In this document: positions 9,884 to 21,535 of the stretch, piece by piece | Numbering within the stretch: the first letter of the stretch is position 1 | How the letters are laid out: each line of letters opens with the position of its first letter | Assembly (NCBI GenBank): GCA_001970855.1 | Contig: LSSN01005848.1 | Span: forward strand, 1 to 25,246 | Direction: 5' to 3' | Origin: Smittium culicis | Taxonomy: Eukaryota > Kickxellomycota > Harpellomycetes > Harpellales > Legeriomycetaceae | Length of the DNA stretch: 25,246 bases | Program-made: the position numbers and the translations under genes | Notes under the pieces: generated by a model | What the model was told of the DNA's origin: nothing | The model's database searches: none | The model's input: the letters and a program-made list of their open reading frames with translations, nothing else

Positions 9884-11714
9884 AAAACTAAAGCATAAAA
9901 TGTGATATTCATGCTAAAATTGATAGATAAGCAAAGGGATTAAGTAAATTAAAATGATTAGTTTGTTTGAATCGATTAAAAAGGTATAAGGTTGATTTTA
10001 TTAATCCAAAGAAGTATTTTTTTATGTATATTTTTATTGCATATATGATTTCTATTCTACTTTTATAATTTTTTTTTGTTATGCGTACACCATTAAAAAC
10101 CCCATTTATATTTGCTATAGTTTATTGCAGTAAAGAATTTTTTTAATTATTCAATATCTTTATATTATCTATCTAAAAAATTTATGCTAAACTATATAGC
10201 TCAAACAAAAAAACATTATTAAAGTGCTAGTGTATGATTTATTATTATTATTATTATTTAATGAATCTAATTTGAATTTATATAAATAAGATGATTTTAT
10301 TGTGTTTTTTTCTTTCTAATATCTTAATTTTTGATTTCGAAAAAAATTTATTTAAAATTTTCATTATCCGTTAAAAAGAATCCTATATTTAGCTTTTGCT
10401 ATAATACTCTGGTATCATAATAAAAAACATGGAAATTTTTGATGTACTATTTTTCATTAAAAATTTCAGATTATTATCTTAAGCCACATATTCATAACCA
10501 TAATTTGTACCGCTCTTTCAACTTATTAATCCTTAAATTATAAAATAGACCTGTAAATAAATTGTATTTTCCTAATACAATCCAAACTCCATCTCAACTC
10601 CATTTCAGCTCCTAAATTATCTTACCATATATATAGACAGTATAGTCTTTCATGGGAAGGGTTATGCTGTTCAACAACTTTATTTCCTACTTTCTAACGT
10701 AGTATTATTCATATTTTTACCCACCAAATAAAAAACCTAATACTCCCTTAATCTTTCCATAGTCAAATGATCGGGAAATTTTTATTCGTGACACACATTA
10801 TTAAATTGATAATATGAAGTCTCTAAAAATATTCATTAGCAAACATTATGGGACCGGGTTATAAATAATCATACCCAAATCCCTGCATCAATAAACAGAA
10901 GAAATCCCGTTGAATTTTCTTATTTATTTTGACCTTCTTATTTTTACAGAAATAACATATTCATAAATTTTTACGTATTTTTTTTAGTGTGAAAATAAAT
11001 CACTGGCTAATTATATATGGTAGATTTTTTCGAGGAATCGAAATTTTCCTATTAGAAAATTCCTACTCGATATATTTACCTTTATTTTTAAATTTTTTTT
11101 AGAAAAATAAATAAACGGGTGATTATTTACGAAGAGATCACCATTATGCATAAAGAGTTACAATTTATGAATTTTCGTGTCTAATTAGTACCAAGTAAAT
11201 AAAATATAGTATTTTTTTTAGCAAATAATACTTTCAGAATTAAATGGATAATGGAAATGCCTTACCTCTTCCTCCAATAATAATTTTAAATATAAAATAG
11301 TCAGTCCAATAGTTATAAGCTGCAGCAAAATGCTTTCTTCGTTTAGAACCTCCCAAATAATTTTTCTGATACAACAAATAGCTTTAGCTGATATAATTAA
11401 GCAAATTGAATTTATAAGAAAAAAATTTCGGCTTCCTTTAAGAATATCCTATATTATACTTCAGAGAGGAGGCATATTAAGTTTTACCATCTTATTGGAT
11501 AAAAATAACCCGAAGATCTAAAGTCAATAAAAATAAGTGAATTAAAATGATATATAAAAAATTTTTATGGTATAGAGTGTGATGTACACGTTAGTGATAT
11601 CCTTATCATCTTTTCTTTCGCAAAGGTACTCTACCAGCATAAAGATTTTCATAAAATTTTAATAAAATACTTTTTTAAAAAAAAAAAAAAGATTATTTAC
11701 CTTCAACTCAAATT
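9884..11714. other. AT-rich intergenic DNA
   Basis: No supported gene. It includes an (ATT)6 microsatellite at 10241-10258 and an A14 run at 11677-11690 just before the DIRS gag-like start. A 63-codon plus-strand frame at 11330-11521 overlaps a 48-codon minus-strand frame; neither resembles a family I know. Confidence 0.5.
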
Positions 11715-12403
11715 ATGGAACAGCAAGCTGAAACACAAGCAACCGTAGGCCAGGACCAACTCAAGATACTGACTGACATGGTACAGCAAATCTTACGTGA
11801 AAGGGAACGTAACGCAGAAACCAAAATCCGTACGTAACTACAAGGATTCCAGTTACCGACCTAACAGTTTATCACGAACCCACAGAAACACACACGTTGA
11901 TTGAAGAAGACTTCTTCAGAACTCCGCTTACCGAAGAAGAGCGCAAGATTGCGATCCACTCTTTCCCTAAGACTAGTTCAATGAACTACTTTCCACCGCC
12001 ACTAAACGACTCAGCATCGAGTGTGATGGAGAAGGATGACTCTTTACTGTATGTAATCCAATTATCCCTGGCTCAAGCGACACGAAAGATCGATTATTAC
12101 ATTCACAGTCGTATCCAGCAAACTCCAAAAATCAATACTGATTCAGAAACGGAGGCCACGTTTGCAAGCATCACGCGTTTTCTGCTTGCCGATATTGCAG
12201 CAACTGTGACTCAAGCTAAGTTAGATAACCTGCACAAAGTTCTTGATCACCCCAGAAAAACTACGCAGCTAATCGAGTCCGATAACAAGCCACTAATGGA
12301 TCAAGAGGCGTTGGAAGTTCTCATCTCCAAACCTGTGGTGAAACGAAAACGCGTACAGCCATTTCATAGGCGCCAGCAGAATAAGATCTCAAAGGATACG
12401 TAA
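11715..12403 (+). pseudogene. DIRS gag-like ORF1, one frameshift
   Basis: The first ATG (11715) gives MEQQAETQATVGQDQLKILT and stops after 40 codons at a TAA near 11835. The protein resumes one frame over (VTTRIPVTDLTVYHEPTETH) and runs to TAA at 12401-12403. The second part is about 190 residues, with a helical, Gln/Lys-rich middle (AQATRKIDYYIHSRIQQ) and a basic C-terminus (KPVVKRKRVQPFHRRQQNK). No nucleic-acid-binding zinc motif is present. Position before RT and overall character fit the DIRS capsid-like protein; the assignment is by position more than by motif. Confidence 0.7.
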
Positions 12404-14594
12404 AGCAGAAACACTCCTACGGCGCTGAGCACCAACGCAACAATCACTGTTGAAGCCAATTCAAGCAACAGAATCGCCGATTGCCATTCAAGTTTTCGTG
12501 GGAAGGGTTGCAGCCGCGGGAGGGGGTCTCAATAGAGACCCAAAACAGCCTTGCAGTAAGAGGACGCCTTGATATGTTCAATTCTGCATGGTCCAGACTA
12601 ACGTACAGCCGATAGGTACGGAACATAGTAGAGAAGGGATTCAGAATCCCCTTCAAGAGCCCCCACTCTCCCGCTCCGAGATTGAGGTCGCCCGATACGA
12701 AAATTTGGCCGAAGGTAGAATTTTCGCAGGTGACGACCTCTATTCAGGAGCGGCTTCCATTTCAAAAGGTGTCTTTTGGGCACCTTTTGAAACGGGAGGC
12801 ACTTGTATTTGGCCCAAAGAGCTCACTTCAAGTGAATCGCCCTCAAATTCCACTTCTGACGTCCCCATCCCGCATCAGTACAAGAGTAGATTGAGCCGGG
12901 AGGCCATAAAAATTTTGACGGAAGAAATAGAATCACTCTTAGCCAAGAAAGAAATTGAGGAGATACAACCTAAGGACCCAGGCTTCTACAGCCAACTGTT
13001 CACGATCACGAAAAATACTGGAGGCCTCAGATATGTCTTGGACCTCCGAAAGCTCAACCAACACGTAGAGGAGAAAAACTTCAAAATGGAGACACTGGCT
13101 TCTATCTGCCTCACCATTCGCTGAAAGGATTATCTCACATCCTTATATCTCTAAGATGCGTTCATGCATATTCTAGAATACAAGAATTGCACGAAGTATC
13201 TCTGCTTTCACTGGAACGGCCGATTATTACAGTTCAGCTTCCTTCCATTCGGGCTATCACTGAGACCATTGGTATTTACCAAGGTTCTGCGCCCAGTTCT
13301 GGAATGTGCGAGAACGAAAGAGATGGTCGTATCAGCTTACTTAGACGATCTCTGAAAATGGGGAAAACGAAGGAGGCGTGTGCAGCAATCACACGCTCGA
13401 TATACTCCAAGCTCTCAGAGCTTGGGTTCAATGTCAGCAACGAGAAATCGTCAACCTCCCCATCCCAGTCTATCACACACCTCGACATGGTCATCAATAC
13501 AAGGAAAATGACCCTCAAGGATCCGTCAATCAAGATCAGGGATATTTGACGAGAGGCAAGAAAGCTACTGAAAGCTGTGAATACGACTTTGAGATGTATC
13601 GCGAGATTTATTTGGAAAGCCCAATCAATGTCGATTGCACTGATACCATGTCTCCTTATGCTTCGCAGACTGCTAGAACTAAAGAATCAATCACTGTAGA
13701 CTCTGAAATAATGGACATCGAAAGTTATCATTACGAAACCTGCCATTCAGAACCTATTGTTCTAAAAGAATAAATTGACGTATTGGAGCAGGCTCTCATT
13801 CTTGCCAGAGACGCCCGAATTGGAAATTTCCACAGATTCCAGCGATACAGCCCAGGGAATAGTGGTGGGATCCCACATATACTCAGGATCATGGAATCAA
13901 AACGAGGCGAAAATGATCATAAACGCCAAGGAACTGCACACAGCACTGTACGCCATCAAACTCAAGAGTGTGATCGGTCGATCAGTGTTAGTATATTCAG
14001 AAAACACAAACACACTTGCGTACGTAAAGAAATTCGGAAGAACAACTTCACCTGAACTACTCAGGATAGCAGAACAGATCTGGAATCACTGTCTGGAAAC
14101 GAATACCAGACCTCAGGTCGCCTATGTACCGCCGGTGCTCAATCCCGCAGATGCGCCGAGAATACTGACTGCGCAAACCGAATGTTCTCTATCACAAGAG
14201 GCATTCAAAACACTGAATTCGGTTTATGGTCAACAAGAAGTAGACCTGTTTGCATCCCGCCTGAACAAGAAGGTGGAAGCTTACTTCAGCTAGTTCCCAG
14301 ACACCTAGTCATTAGGCCAGAATGCACTGGTCTATAATTGGTCCGCGTTCAACAACCCATACAGCTGCCCACCATGGAACCTGATCTCCCAAGTAGTTCA
14401 GAAAGTCCCTAAAAGAACGATTACCAATAACTCTGGTGACACTGATGTGGAAGTCTGCTATCTGGTTTCCGGAAATATTAGCCCTATCAATCTCGCAGCC
14501 GGTCCTTCTGCAAGCAACGACGATCATACCGGATCCAAAAAGCGGAAAGTCGCCGCTCTCGGAAAACAAGCATTGGCGCTTGATGGCTTGGAGG
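12404..14594 (+). pseudogene. DIRS reverse transcriptase / RNase H, broken
   Basis: Domain order: GRLDMFNSAW leader (TAG at 12613-12615 where Trp is expected), shift near 12655, PPLSRSEIEV, then RT with GFYSQLFTITKNTGGLRYVL and DLRKLNQHV. Next are LPFGLS, LVFTKVLRPVL and the active site SAYLDDL (about 13335-13355). Motif A reads LTSLYL-stop-DAF, so the expected first catalytic Asp is Tyr. After a small indel the frame changes and runs to 14293 with stops at 13547-13549 and others. RNase H follows with ISTDSSD, NAKELHTAL and VYSENTNTLAY, where the usual Asp of the third motif is Glu, and ends NPADAPR. A connecting segment (DLFASRLNKKV, NNPYSCPPWNLI, SAIWFPEI) leads to the recombinase. Confidence 0.88.
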
Positions 14595-15580
14595 ATCAGC
14601 GGCGTTTCCTCGAGTCCCAAGGTCTCGGTACTTACGCCGTTGACTGTATCCTTTCCAACGAACGACGTGTCAGACGTCGTTCCAGGTACAGATCTGTCCA
14701 GCAGCGATTTTTAGACCGGCGAATCTCAAAGGAGATAACCGGTGAAATCTCAGCCCCGCAAATAATAAACTACCTGGCGGAGATCTGCACAGTAGACAAA
14801 CTGAAAGTATGCTCAATAAAGGCCTATAAATCTGCACTCCTAAGACTAGCGTGAAATCCCATAGAACTATCAAATCACTCAATGTTTTCTGAATTCACAA
14901 TAACATTGGATGATTCTTCGATTAAATCATATGTAAGGCCGGTCAATGACAAATAACCGGTTCTGGATCTTTTCAAGGAATGGGGCCCCTCAACCGAGCG
15001 TTGAATCAAGAAAATCACCGCTAAGATATGCTTGCTTTTATCAATAACAGGATTTCTTAGCGTCAGCGATATCCATAAAATCAATGACGAACACAGCCAA
15101 TTAAGCCTTGGTGTGCTCAATTTGGTTATAATAGTACCAAAAGAGAAACGAAGTGGCCGCCCAATAGAAAAGCAATTCCAGATAAGCCCTCACACTGATC
15201 CGATTTTATGCCCAATAGTAGCATATTCGTTAAATAAAGAAATAGTAGCGACTAGCGTTTTTCCAACCCCACACGCTAACAATAGCAAGTGGACTGTTAA
15301 CAGGCTCCTTAGATTCATTAATGATAGTTCAAAACCACTATAAGTTGACAGTATATCCAGGCACATCAAATCTATTTCCGACCTGATAAACTGCGATCCG
15401 AATTCGCCCATACCAAAGGGTAGAGCAATAGGTGCGACACTAGCTGCAAACTCAGTAGTATCATCAGATGAAATAGTATCACATGAATTTTGGTTAGACT
15501 ATTCTATCTTTGATACACATTATAAATTCGGAAGAAGTCCTTCGAACAACTTGAACGAGTCGATTTTAAATCTGGATTAA
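14595..15580 (+). pseudogene. DIRS tyrosine recombinase, broken
   Basis: The recombinase would join the circular cDNA to the genome. One frame holds it, interrupted by TGA 14852-14854, TAA 14954-14956, TGA 15002-15004 and TAA 15341-15343, and ends at TAA 15578-15580. The N-terminal core-binding part reads RRRSRYRSVQQRFLDRR and ISAPQIINYLAEI. The catalytic part has SITGFLSVSDIHKI (the Arg expected in LRPSDI is Ser), VPKEKRSGRPIEK, PKGRAIGATLAANS (Arg kept), IVSHEFW and FDTHYKFGR near the expected nucleophile Tyr. Loss of the first Arg plus four stops means no activity. Family call is from motif order. Confidence 0.85.
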
Positions 15581-18161
15581 CTTGTTTCGTCTCCTCTCCT
15601 CGTATAATATGAATTTATCTTCGCTATAAAGAGCTCGATTAATTCTTACATAGATAGCTTTTCTTTTAAAATATATTTTTATTGGGAGTATGTTTACTGG
15701 ATTGTTTAGCATACTCCATAAAAAAACAATACTCATATATTTACTTGGTTTTTTATTTTTTATTATGCCGGATCATCAGAAACAATCGGATTTTTAATAA
15801 TTTGTATAATTCGGAAGACCTTTTGGTTGGTAGATTGGTCACATATCCTTAAAAGTACGCGGCTGGTAGACTGGAAAATGAATTTATTTGCATTAGAAAA
15901 TTTGATTTTTTTATTCCATTCGCCAGCTTTACTGTTTTTTTGTTTACTGTAATTCTTAAATAATTTTTATCTTTAGAATAAAAAACCGCAATAAAAAAAC
16001 TTTTTTAAACTGGAGCTTTTAAAAATTTTATTGGATTATCCACTTAATAAATAAACATGAGAATGTGGATACATTGCAAATATTACCTGTATACCAGAAT
16101 TCTGATTAACGTGGAATATACCTATTTGTTTGATTGTTTGTTTTATACGAGCTATGCATTATTTAATACTCAATTTCGGGTTCAATATAATGGTAGTTTA
16201 AAACAGCAATATTTAAAAATAAAAATCTATAAAAAAAGTGAGTATCAACATGATCTATATCAAATCGCAAATGATTTCATGTAGAAATTAATATGAATTC
16301 CGCATTCCCCAGCTTCCACAACATTAAGCCAAAAAATTTTTTATTTAGTTATATAAGGGTTTGATTTTTTTACGCGCTAAGGTGCCTGAAAGCATTAAAA
16401 GTAGTTATAATTTGATTTTTTATTTTGCAATACAGGCTTTTTTCATTCGTACTTGTAAAGATCTTCTAGAGCAGGGGTTCATATATTGTGGAATGCTTTG
16501 CACAAGGAGTATCTGTAATATAATCTATGGGATTTTAGGAACTCTCAATAAACTTTTAAATAAGCTATGTCATTTTTAATCATTCTAAACTATAAAAATT
16601 GACAGAAGGATGCCTTTGTAAAAATGCCGGTATTATGAAGGGGGAGGGGTAATGACCTTGGTATTAATAGGGGATTTTCAGCATTTAGTCTAGAGAGCCT
16701 CAAGTTTAGAAAATAAAAGGTTTATTATTTCTTTAATTTTAGACCAACTGAAAAATATAATGCTTGAAAAGTGAGAGGTTCGGAATGTATTGTCCTGTTT
16801 TTTTTTTTTTTAAAAAAAAAGTGTTTACTTTTAAGCAAGGACTGAAGTGTCAGGGAGTGAGTGATGTGGTGGTGGGTGGATATAAAGAATAGTATTTATA
16901 GTTCGATACAATTCATTCGCTATTAAAACGTGTTATTTTGATGTGGCCTAGAAAACGAGGCAATGTTATTGAACACAACTGAGTAAACTTTTATTGAATT
17001 ATATTTCCATATTGAAATTCATATTTTACGTCACATCTTATTGAGATATTTTATTTTGGAATTGTGCGTTCTTTTTATCAAAAGAAAATAGATTAGTGTG
17101 GGGGGAGGGGGCGAGGACAATCGATCCTTATCATACAAATTGTTCGTTTTTATTTGTTATCAGTTTATTGATAATAGCCTTTTTTTTTATCATACAATCA
17201 ATTTTTATTGTATAAAACGAATATTGTTTTATAAATCGAGGCATAATAAAATCTTCGTTTTTTTTTTTCCAGCTAAAGCTATTTCTAACACGTAGGAATG
17301 TGTATTTGGATTCATTGTATAATTTTTAGCATCATTTGAAAGAGGCAGTAATCTCGGATAAAAAAATTTTGTATTTTTTTTTGGAGTTTGATGAAATTGT
17401 AGAGAGATAATTTCAGTAATAGTCGCACGTATTTAGATTTTTATATTTTAGCGGGGTCAGAGAAAAGGGGTATTTGATTTATTTTATAGTATTAAAAACG
17501 CGAGTATTCCAAAAATACAATTTCCTTAACAAAAAGATAGCAAAAATGATAACATTTGAAGCTAATGGAAAAGTAGGTATATATTACAATAATCAATTTT
17601 TTTTTTGGTAAAGTAAAAATAATTTCAGAATTGCAAATTTAGTGGTGATGAGTTGAGGTAATTGCATTTATATTATAATAGTTTATTAATTGTGTATAGT
17701 CGCATATTATAAAACATTTCGATAAACTTTGAATATCACGATTACTAAGACAGTTTTTTACTTGATTATTTGTATTTATATATATATATATATATGAATT
17801 TTTTTGGATCGGATATAGTTAAAAATATTAGTTTGAATGGAATCTATAATAAATTATTCAAATTTATTAAGGCTAGATTAACGATGAAAATATGGGCAAC
17901 TACACGATGCATCTCGAAGACAAAATCTGGTAAAATATCTGCAGTAGAAATTTTTTCGATGCAGTTTAATTTATAGGTTTTGATTCAACCAAAAGAAAAG
18001 AAAATTGTGACATCTTTAGGTTGGTATTACAGCGAAATATAAAATCATTTGAGATGGATATGTACTGATACATTTTAATTTTTTATGTAATATAATTTTA
18101 CGGATCCTTTTTTTTTATTGTTGGTAAATGTAAATATTAAGACTTGTTCGCGAGAGTTGTG
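15581..18161. other. Gene-poor T-rich stretch
   Basis: No supported gene. It holds a perfect 8-bp inverted repeat at 15685-15717, G-rich runs near 16640 and 17098-17115, and a (TA)9 run at about 17777-17794. Open frames at 16057-16284 and 16361-16579 have low-complexity AT-driven composition and no recognisable motif. From about 16600 G clearly exceeds C on the plus strand. Confidence 0.5.
15685..15717. repeat. Short inverted repeat (possible hairpin) 105 bp past the DIRS recombinase stop
   Basis: GGAGTATG at 15685-15692 is perfectly complementary to CATACTCC at 15710-15717, with a 17-nt loop. It could belong to the DIRS 3' end or be chance; no partner was found near 11600-11715. Confidence 0.55.
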
Positions 18162-18357
18162 TTAAACCTTTCCCGCGCGGTAGACTATTTTTGGACCACC
18201 AAGTACAGATAACTGCGTTCAATGAAAATCGATTAATTCCGAGGTCTTGAAAAATATTGGTATAATGCAATATAAAAGCAAATAATAAAATATCATAAAA
18301 TGACTAGCGAATCAATAAATTCGGTTTTTTAAAGAGCGTTGAACGGAAAAGGGTTAA
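18162..18357 (+). mobile_element. TTAA-flanked MITE, copy C (piggyBac-like)
   Basis: A 196-bp element. The left end reads TTAA then ACCTTTCCCGCG (first C changed to A); the right end reads CGGAAAAGGG then TTAA. It carries GGTAGACTATTTTTGGACC, GCGTTCAATGAAAAT, TTCCGAGGTCTTGAAAAATA and AAAGCAAATAATAAAATATC in the family order, and shares TCAATAAATTCG and TTTTTTAAAGAGCGTTG near the right end with copy D. Confidence 0.87.
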
Positions 18358-19491
18358 AATACCAGCACTTATGGAATACTTTATAAATGTATATATGCTG
18401 ATTTGTTTTCGAATTTAACGCTATTAGAATATTTTTCTGTGGGGTTTTGACGGTTTTTGTGTTAGGTTGATCCTGAACTGAGATTAGGTGGTATAAAAAG
18501 TGTTATATAATATTAAAAAATAATTATGGGATTTGAATTATGGTCCAGAAATTATACTTATAAATGAGATAACATGGTGATGTTATTAAATGGGGTCAAT
18601 TCAAAAATAAAATGACTTTGTCGTTTTAGGGGATATGATGTAAAGATCTGCTGATAGATTATTTGTTGAATTAAAAACTTTTCATGCTCAATGATATTTT
18701 TGGTTTTCTATTGTGCGTTTTCAAAATTAAACTTTAATTGTAATTTGGATTATCAATATTTTAGGAGTGTCGCAGTGAGAATGTTTTATTAATATGTAAG
18801 ACGAATGAATCAAATAATTAACTTAAAGGCTATTATGCTAAGAATTTTGTCGTCTAGGCCTTAATAGTTATTAGAATTAGAGTTTTACTAGCATCTTCTA
18901 AGAAATATATGATGTAACCCAGACCTGATAAGTTTTGGTTGGCATAAAAATAATATATCACGATTGGGAGGGTTAAATATAAATACTATATCGGAGTATT
19001 TATTGGAGCTTATTTTTTAGCATACTTTCTATAATAGAAAAGGATCAACAAATGAATTCATTTATTATAAACGTTTTTTAGAATAATATTGTTGGTTATA
19101 TTCATTGCTGATGTTGGCCCAGAGAGAAGAGTGATACTGTCTAGACTTGTGCATTATTATTTTTCTTGTAGTTTATTAGCGAGTAGCGAAAATAATTTGA
19201 TAATTGGAGTAAACTTTTTTGGGTTTGTCAGGTGAATGAAAGATATCAAGTTATTTGGTTACACAAAGTTAAGGGCTTTGATCATTAAAGTATTTTGGTA
19301 AATAGTAATAAAATAGCTTTAAATATTAGACTTTGAAAATGCAGTTATTAAGGTGTGTACTAGAACGCGATACATTTAATATTAGAATTATAAGCGCAAA
19401 TCTCAGCGTGGCATAATTTGAATAGTGCATTTGCATTTGAAAACTGTTACTAAATCATAAAAATCAATTATTCTGGAGCATTATCCTTCTC
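18358..19491. other. AT-rich DNA between MITE copies C and D
   Basis: No gene seen. It is rich in G over C on the plus strand, with stops in every frame. Confidence 0.5.
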
Positions 19492-19687
19492 TTAACCCTT
19501 TCACTGGTGGTAGACTATTTTTGGACCATCAAATATATCCAACAGCGTTCATTTATAATACATTAATACCGAGGCTTAAAGAAACATTAATATATTGTAA
19601 AATAACAGCAAATAATAGTTTTGCTATAAATCATAAACGATTCAATAAATTCGCTTTTTTAAAGAGTGTTGGACGGGAAAGGGTTAA
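19492..19687 (+). mobile_element. TTAA-flanked MITE, copy D (piggyBac-like)
   Basis: A 196-bp element, the same length as copy C. The left end is TTAACCCTTTCACTGG and the right end GGACGGGAAAGGGTTAA. It has GGTAGACTATTTTTGGACCA, CAGCGTTCATT, TACCGAGGCTT, AACAGCAAATAATA and TCAATAAATTCGCTTTTTT. An 86-codon open frame (19521-19781) crosses its right boundary and is a by-product of the insertion, not a gene. Confidence 0.87.
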
Positions 19688-20187
19688 AGGAATAAAGAGG
19701 GTCTATAGAAAACCAGTCGTGTATAAGATCGTTTTTTATGCAATGCGTATAACCTTGTTATTGAGAATTTTGGTTTATTAGCACCATATATTTTCCATGA
19801 TAGATGGTCATATTCTCATGTATTTTATTTAAAATAGCGGTGCTGAGAAATCAAACATATTTGTAAGTGCTGTACTTATAAATTTAGTGTATTTATAGAA
19901 ATTGGAGTGATTTGCAATGTGGCAGAAAAAATGAAGCGCTAGTAATAGGAAGCATTTTATGAGCTATGCATAATAAGCACTCTTTGGTTGACGAGTTAGC
20001 TGCAGAGCGGAGAAGTGAGCAATAAAATGGCCTGATTTTTATTATTTATACAGCGCCAGACTCTACCGAAAATAACACGCATAAACCTGAGCATTAAAAA
20101 CAAGCAAACTAAAAAAGTGGATTTTTGGGTGATAGCATTGTTAAAAAAAAAAGGGTTGAATCCTTTCATCTAAGCTAAAGTTTAGGC
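19688..20187. other. Intergenic DNA, no gene seen
   Basis: AT-rich sequence without a convincing open frame on either strand. It links the G-skewed region to the coding relic that follows. Confidence 0.45.
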
Positions 20188-20841
20188 TTATATTAATGTT
20201 CCAGAACTTCTAATCACTCTAATGTTTGGCTCAAGAGCCTTTAACTCATTGGCTAACAAAATGATTGAATATGAGGCTTGTATCTATAGTGATAAATTAG
20301 CCAATAGCTTTCCTCAATATCTAATTCCCACCCCGTCAAATGACTGAATAACAGCTCATCTATTAATCTAGCGAATGGTTAGGCCATCTAAAAGCACCAT
20401 CAGACATATATTGGCGATATCTAAATTAAGTTCGCTGATCAGTGGGCTAGGTGCAATTAGATGCTCGCGATTTATGATATGGTTCATCCAATAGCTTGTG
20501 GGTATGTTTGAGTGTTGACTGTATATTAGTAATACAGCAGCCAGTAGCCTCAGGGCGCTCTGAACCTGCGCGAAAGGCAGATTAGAATCAAATCCGATTG
20601 GCCCATACTCAGCGCATATGAGCAAGCAATTGCTCAGCACCCATTGGCTGTAGCGGATTATTGGGTCATTCTGGCCTGGAACCCTTGATCCCGTATTATT
20701 GGAGGGCGGGGGAGTAACGGAGGCTATTATATGGGTAGACAGCTTATAAGGGCGAACAGTACAGGGCCAATTTATAGGGGTAGCTTTTTCTAAAAGGGAA
20801 TTTTTGGTGGGGGGAAATTTTAAAGGAGAATTAATGCTTTC
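20188..20841 (-). pseudogene. Unidentified protein-coding relic with two frameshifts
   Basis: Three minus-strand frames join end to end. Segment 1 (20841-20368) is about 157 codons, including INWPCTVRPYKLSTHIIASV, IIRYSQWVLSNCLLICAEYG and a helical stretch SALRLLAAVLLIYSQ. Segment 2 (20372-20253) reads ARLIDELLFSHLTGWELDIE then ESYWLIYHYRY. Segment 3 (20253-20188) reads ANELKALEPNIRVIRSSGTL and stops at TAA 20190-20188. Each switch is a 1-2 base step, and composition is less AT-rich than the flanks. I do not recognise the family. It has no ATG near its upstream end, so an upstream exon or a 5' truncation is likely. It is either a recent pseudogene or a gene carrying assembly indels. Confidence 0.5.
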
Positions 20842-21535
20842 TCAGTTCACATTTTTCGCTCTATATTAAAGGCTGTTTGTGAAAAAAAATTTTCTTTTTA
20901 GCTCCTTTTAAAGTTACGAAAAGAAAGGATTTCTCTTAGTCATTTAGTGTTTTTTTTAAGCCCTTTTTTTATTAAAAACATCTAATTACTGATACTTCTT
21001 TCCTCTTAGTTATTTTAAAGGCCTTCCTTCTTCCATCTTACACTCCTGCTTCACTTACAATTCTCATTTCACTTACTGAGTGCGCGTGTCCTCTTTTTCT
21101 GCTTCAATATAGATTAAGTCAAAAGAGCTAAACGAACTTCGAGTGCATCACATACTCTCTCTTTCTCTATCTATTTTATTTTTACTTCCCTGCTATCTGT
21201 TACTTGCTTTTATATCCTGCCCCCTCTTCCTTCTATCATTAATACCAACTTCACCTATACAAAGTAGCTTATTTATTTGTTTATAGTCACAGCTTTTTAT
21301 CTCTTATATATCACTCGTATCCCCTCCCTCCTTTCTCTCTTTTATTAGCCGTTATATTTATAGCGATATCGAGGTAACTAAAACTCTATTAACTTCTTTT
21401 TTAGCTCAGCCATATAAACCTCATCTATAATCAAAACTATCTTACCTCTCTCTTATAGATTGCTCTTTAAATTAAACTGCCTAAACTCTTGTGTATCTTT
21501 AATAAAAGAGATTATTGACCACTTCTATATAAACT
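20842..21535. other. Pyrimidine-rich region upstream of the Med19 gene
   Basis: The plus strand is dominated by C and T in long tracts (for example around 21000-21360), a common feature of fungal promoters and leaders. No gene is supported. A minus-strand frame near 21075-21150 (ending ACTCA before GTAAGT) could be an upstream exon of the relic at 20188-20841, but the evidence is weak. Confidence 0.4.

Larger units (their letters stand above)
11715..15580 (+). mobile_element. Degenerate DIRS-type (tyrosine recombinase) retrotransposon
   Basis: Coding order is gag-like, reverse transcriptase, RNase H, tyrosine recombinase, which defines the DIRS order. DIRS elements integrate through a circular intermediate using the recombinase rather than an integrase. 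The protein fragments resemble those of Mucoromycota DIRS elements as I remember them (for example RRRSRY in the recombinase and PPLSR before the RT). The coding block is clearly less AT-rich than its flanks. More than ten stops and several frameshifts show it is inactive. Limits given are coding limits; I could not find matching inverted terminal repeats on the two sides. Confidence 0.88.

Noticed and set aside
11330..11521. 63-codon plus-strand open frame
   Set aside because: Composition is AT-driven, no motif is seen, and a competing open frame lies on the other strand. It may be chance.
11600..15760. Inverted or split direct terminal repeats of the DIRS element
   Set aside because: Compared by eye, the sequences left of 11715 and right of 15580 share no convincing match.
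16361..16579. 72-codon open frame and the neighbouring frame at 16057-16284
   Set aside because: Hydrophobic, low-complexity translations typical of T-rich DNA; the first starts only at a TTG.
3139..19687. Dispersed repeats as a CRISPR-like or satellite array
   Set aside because: The four copies are far apart, in both orientations, with TTAA flanks and inverted ends, which fits a MITE family.
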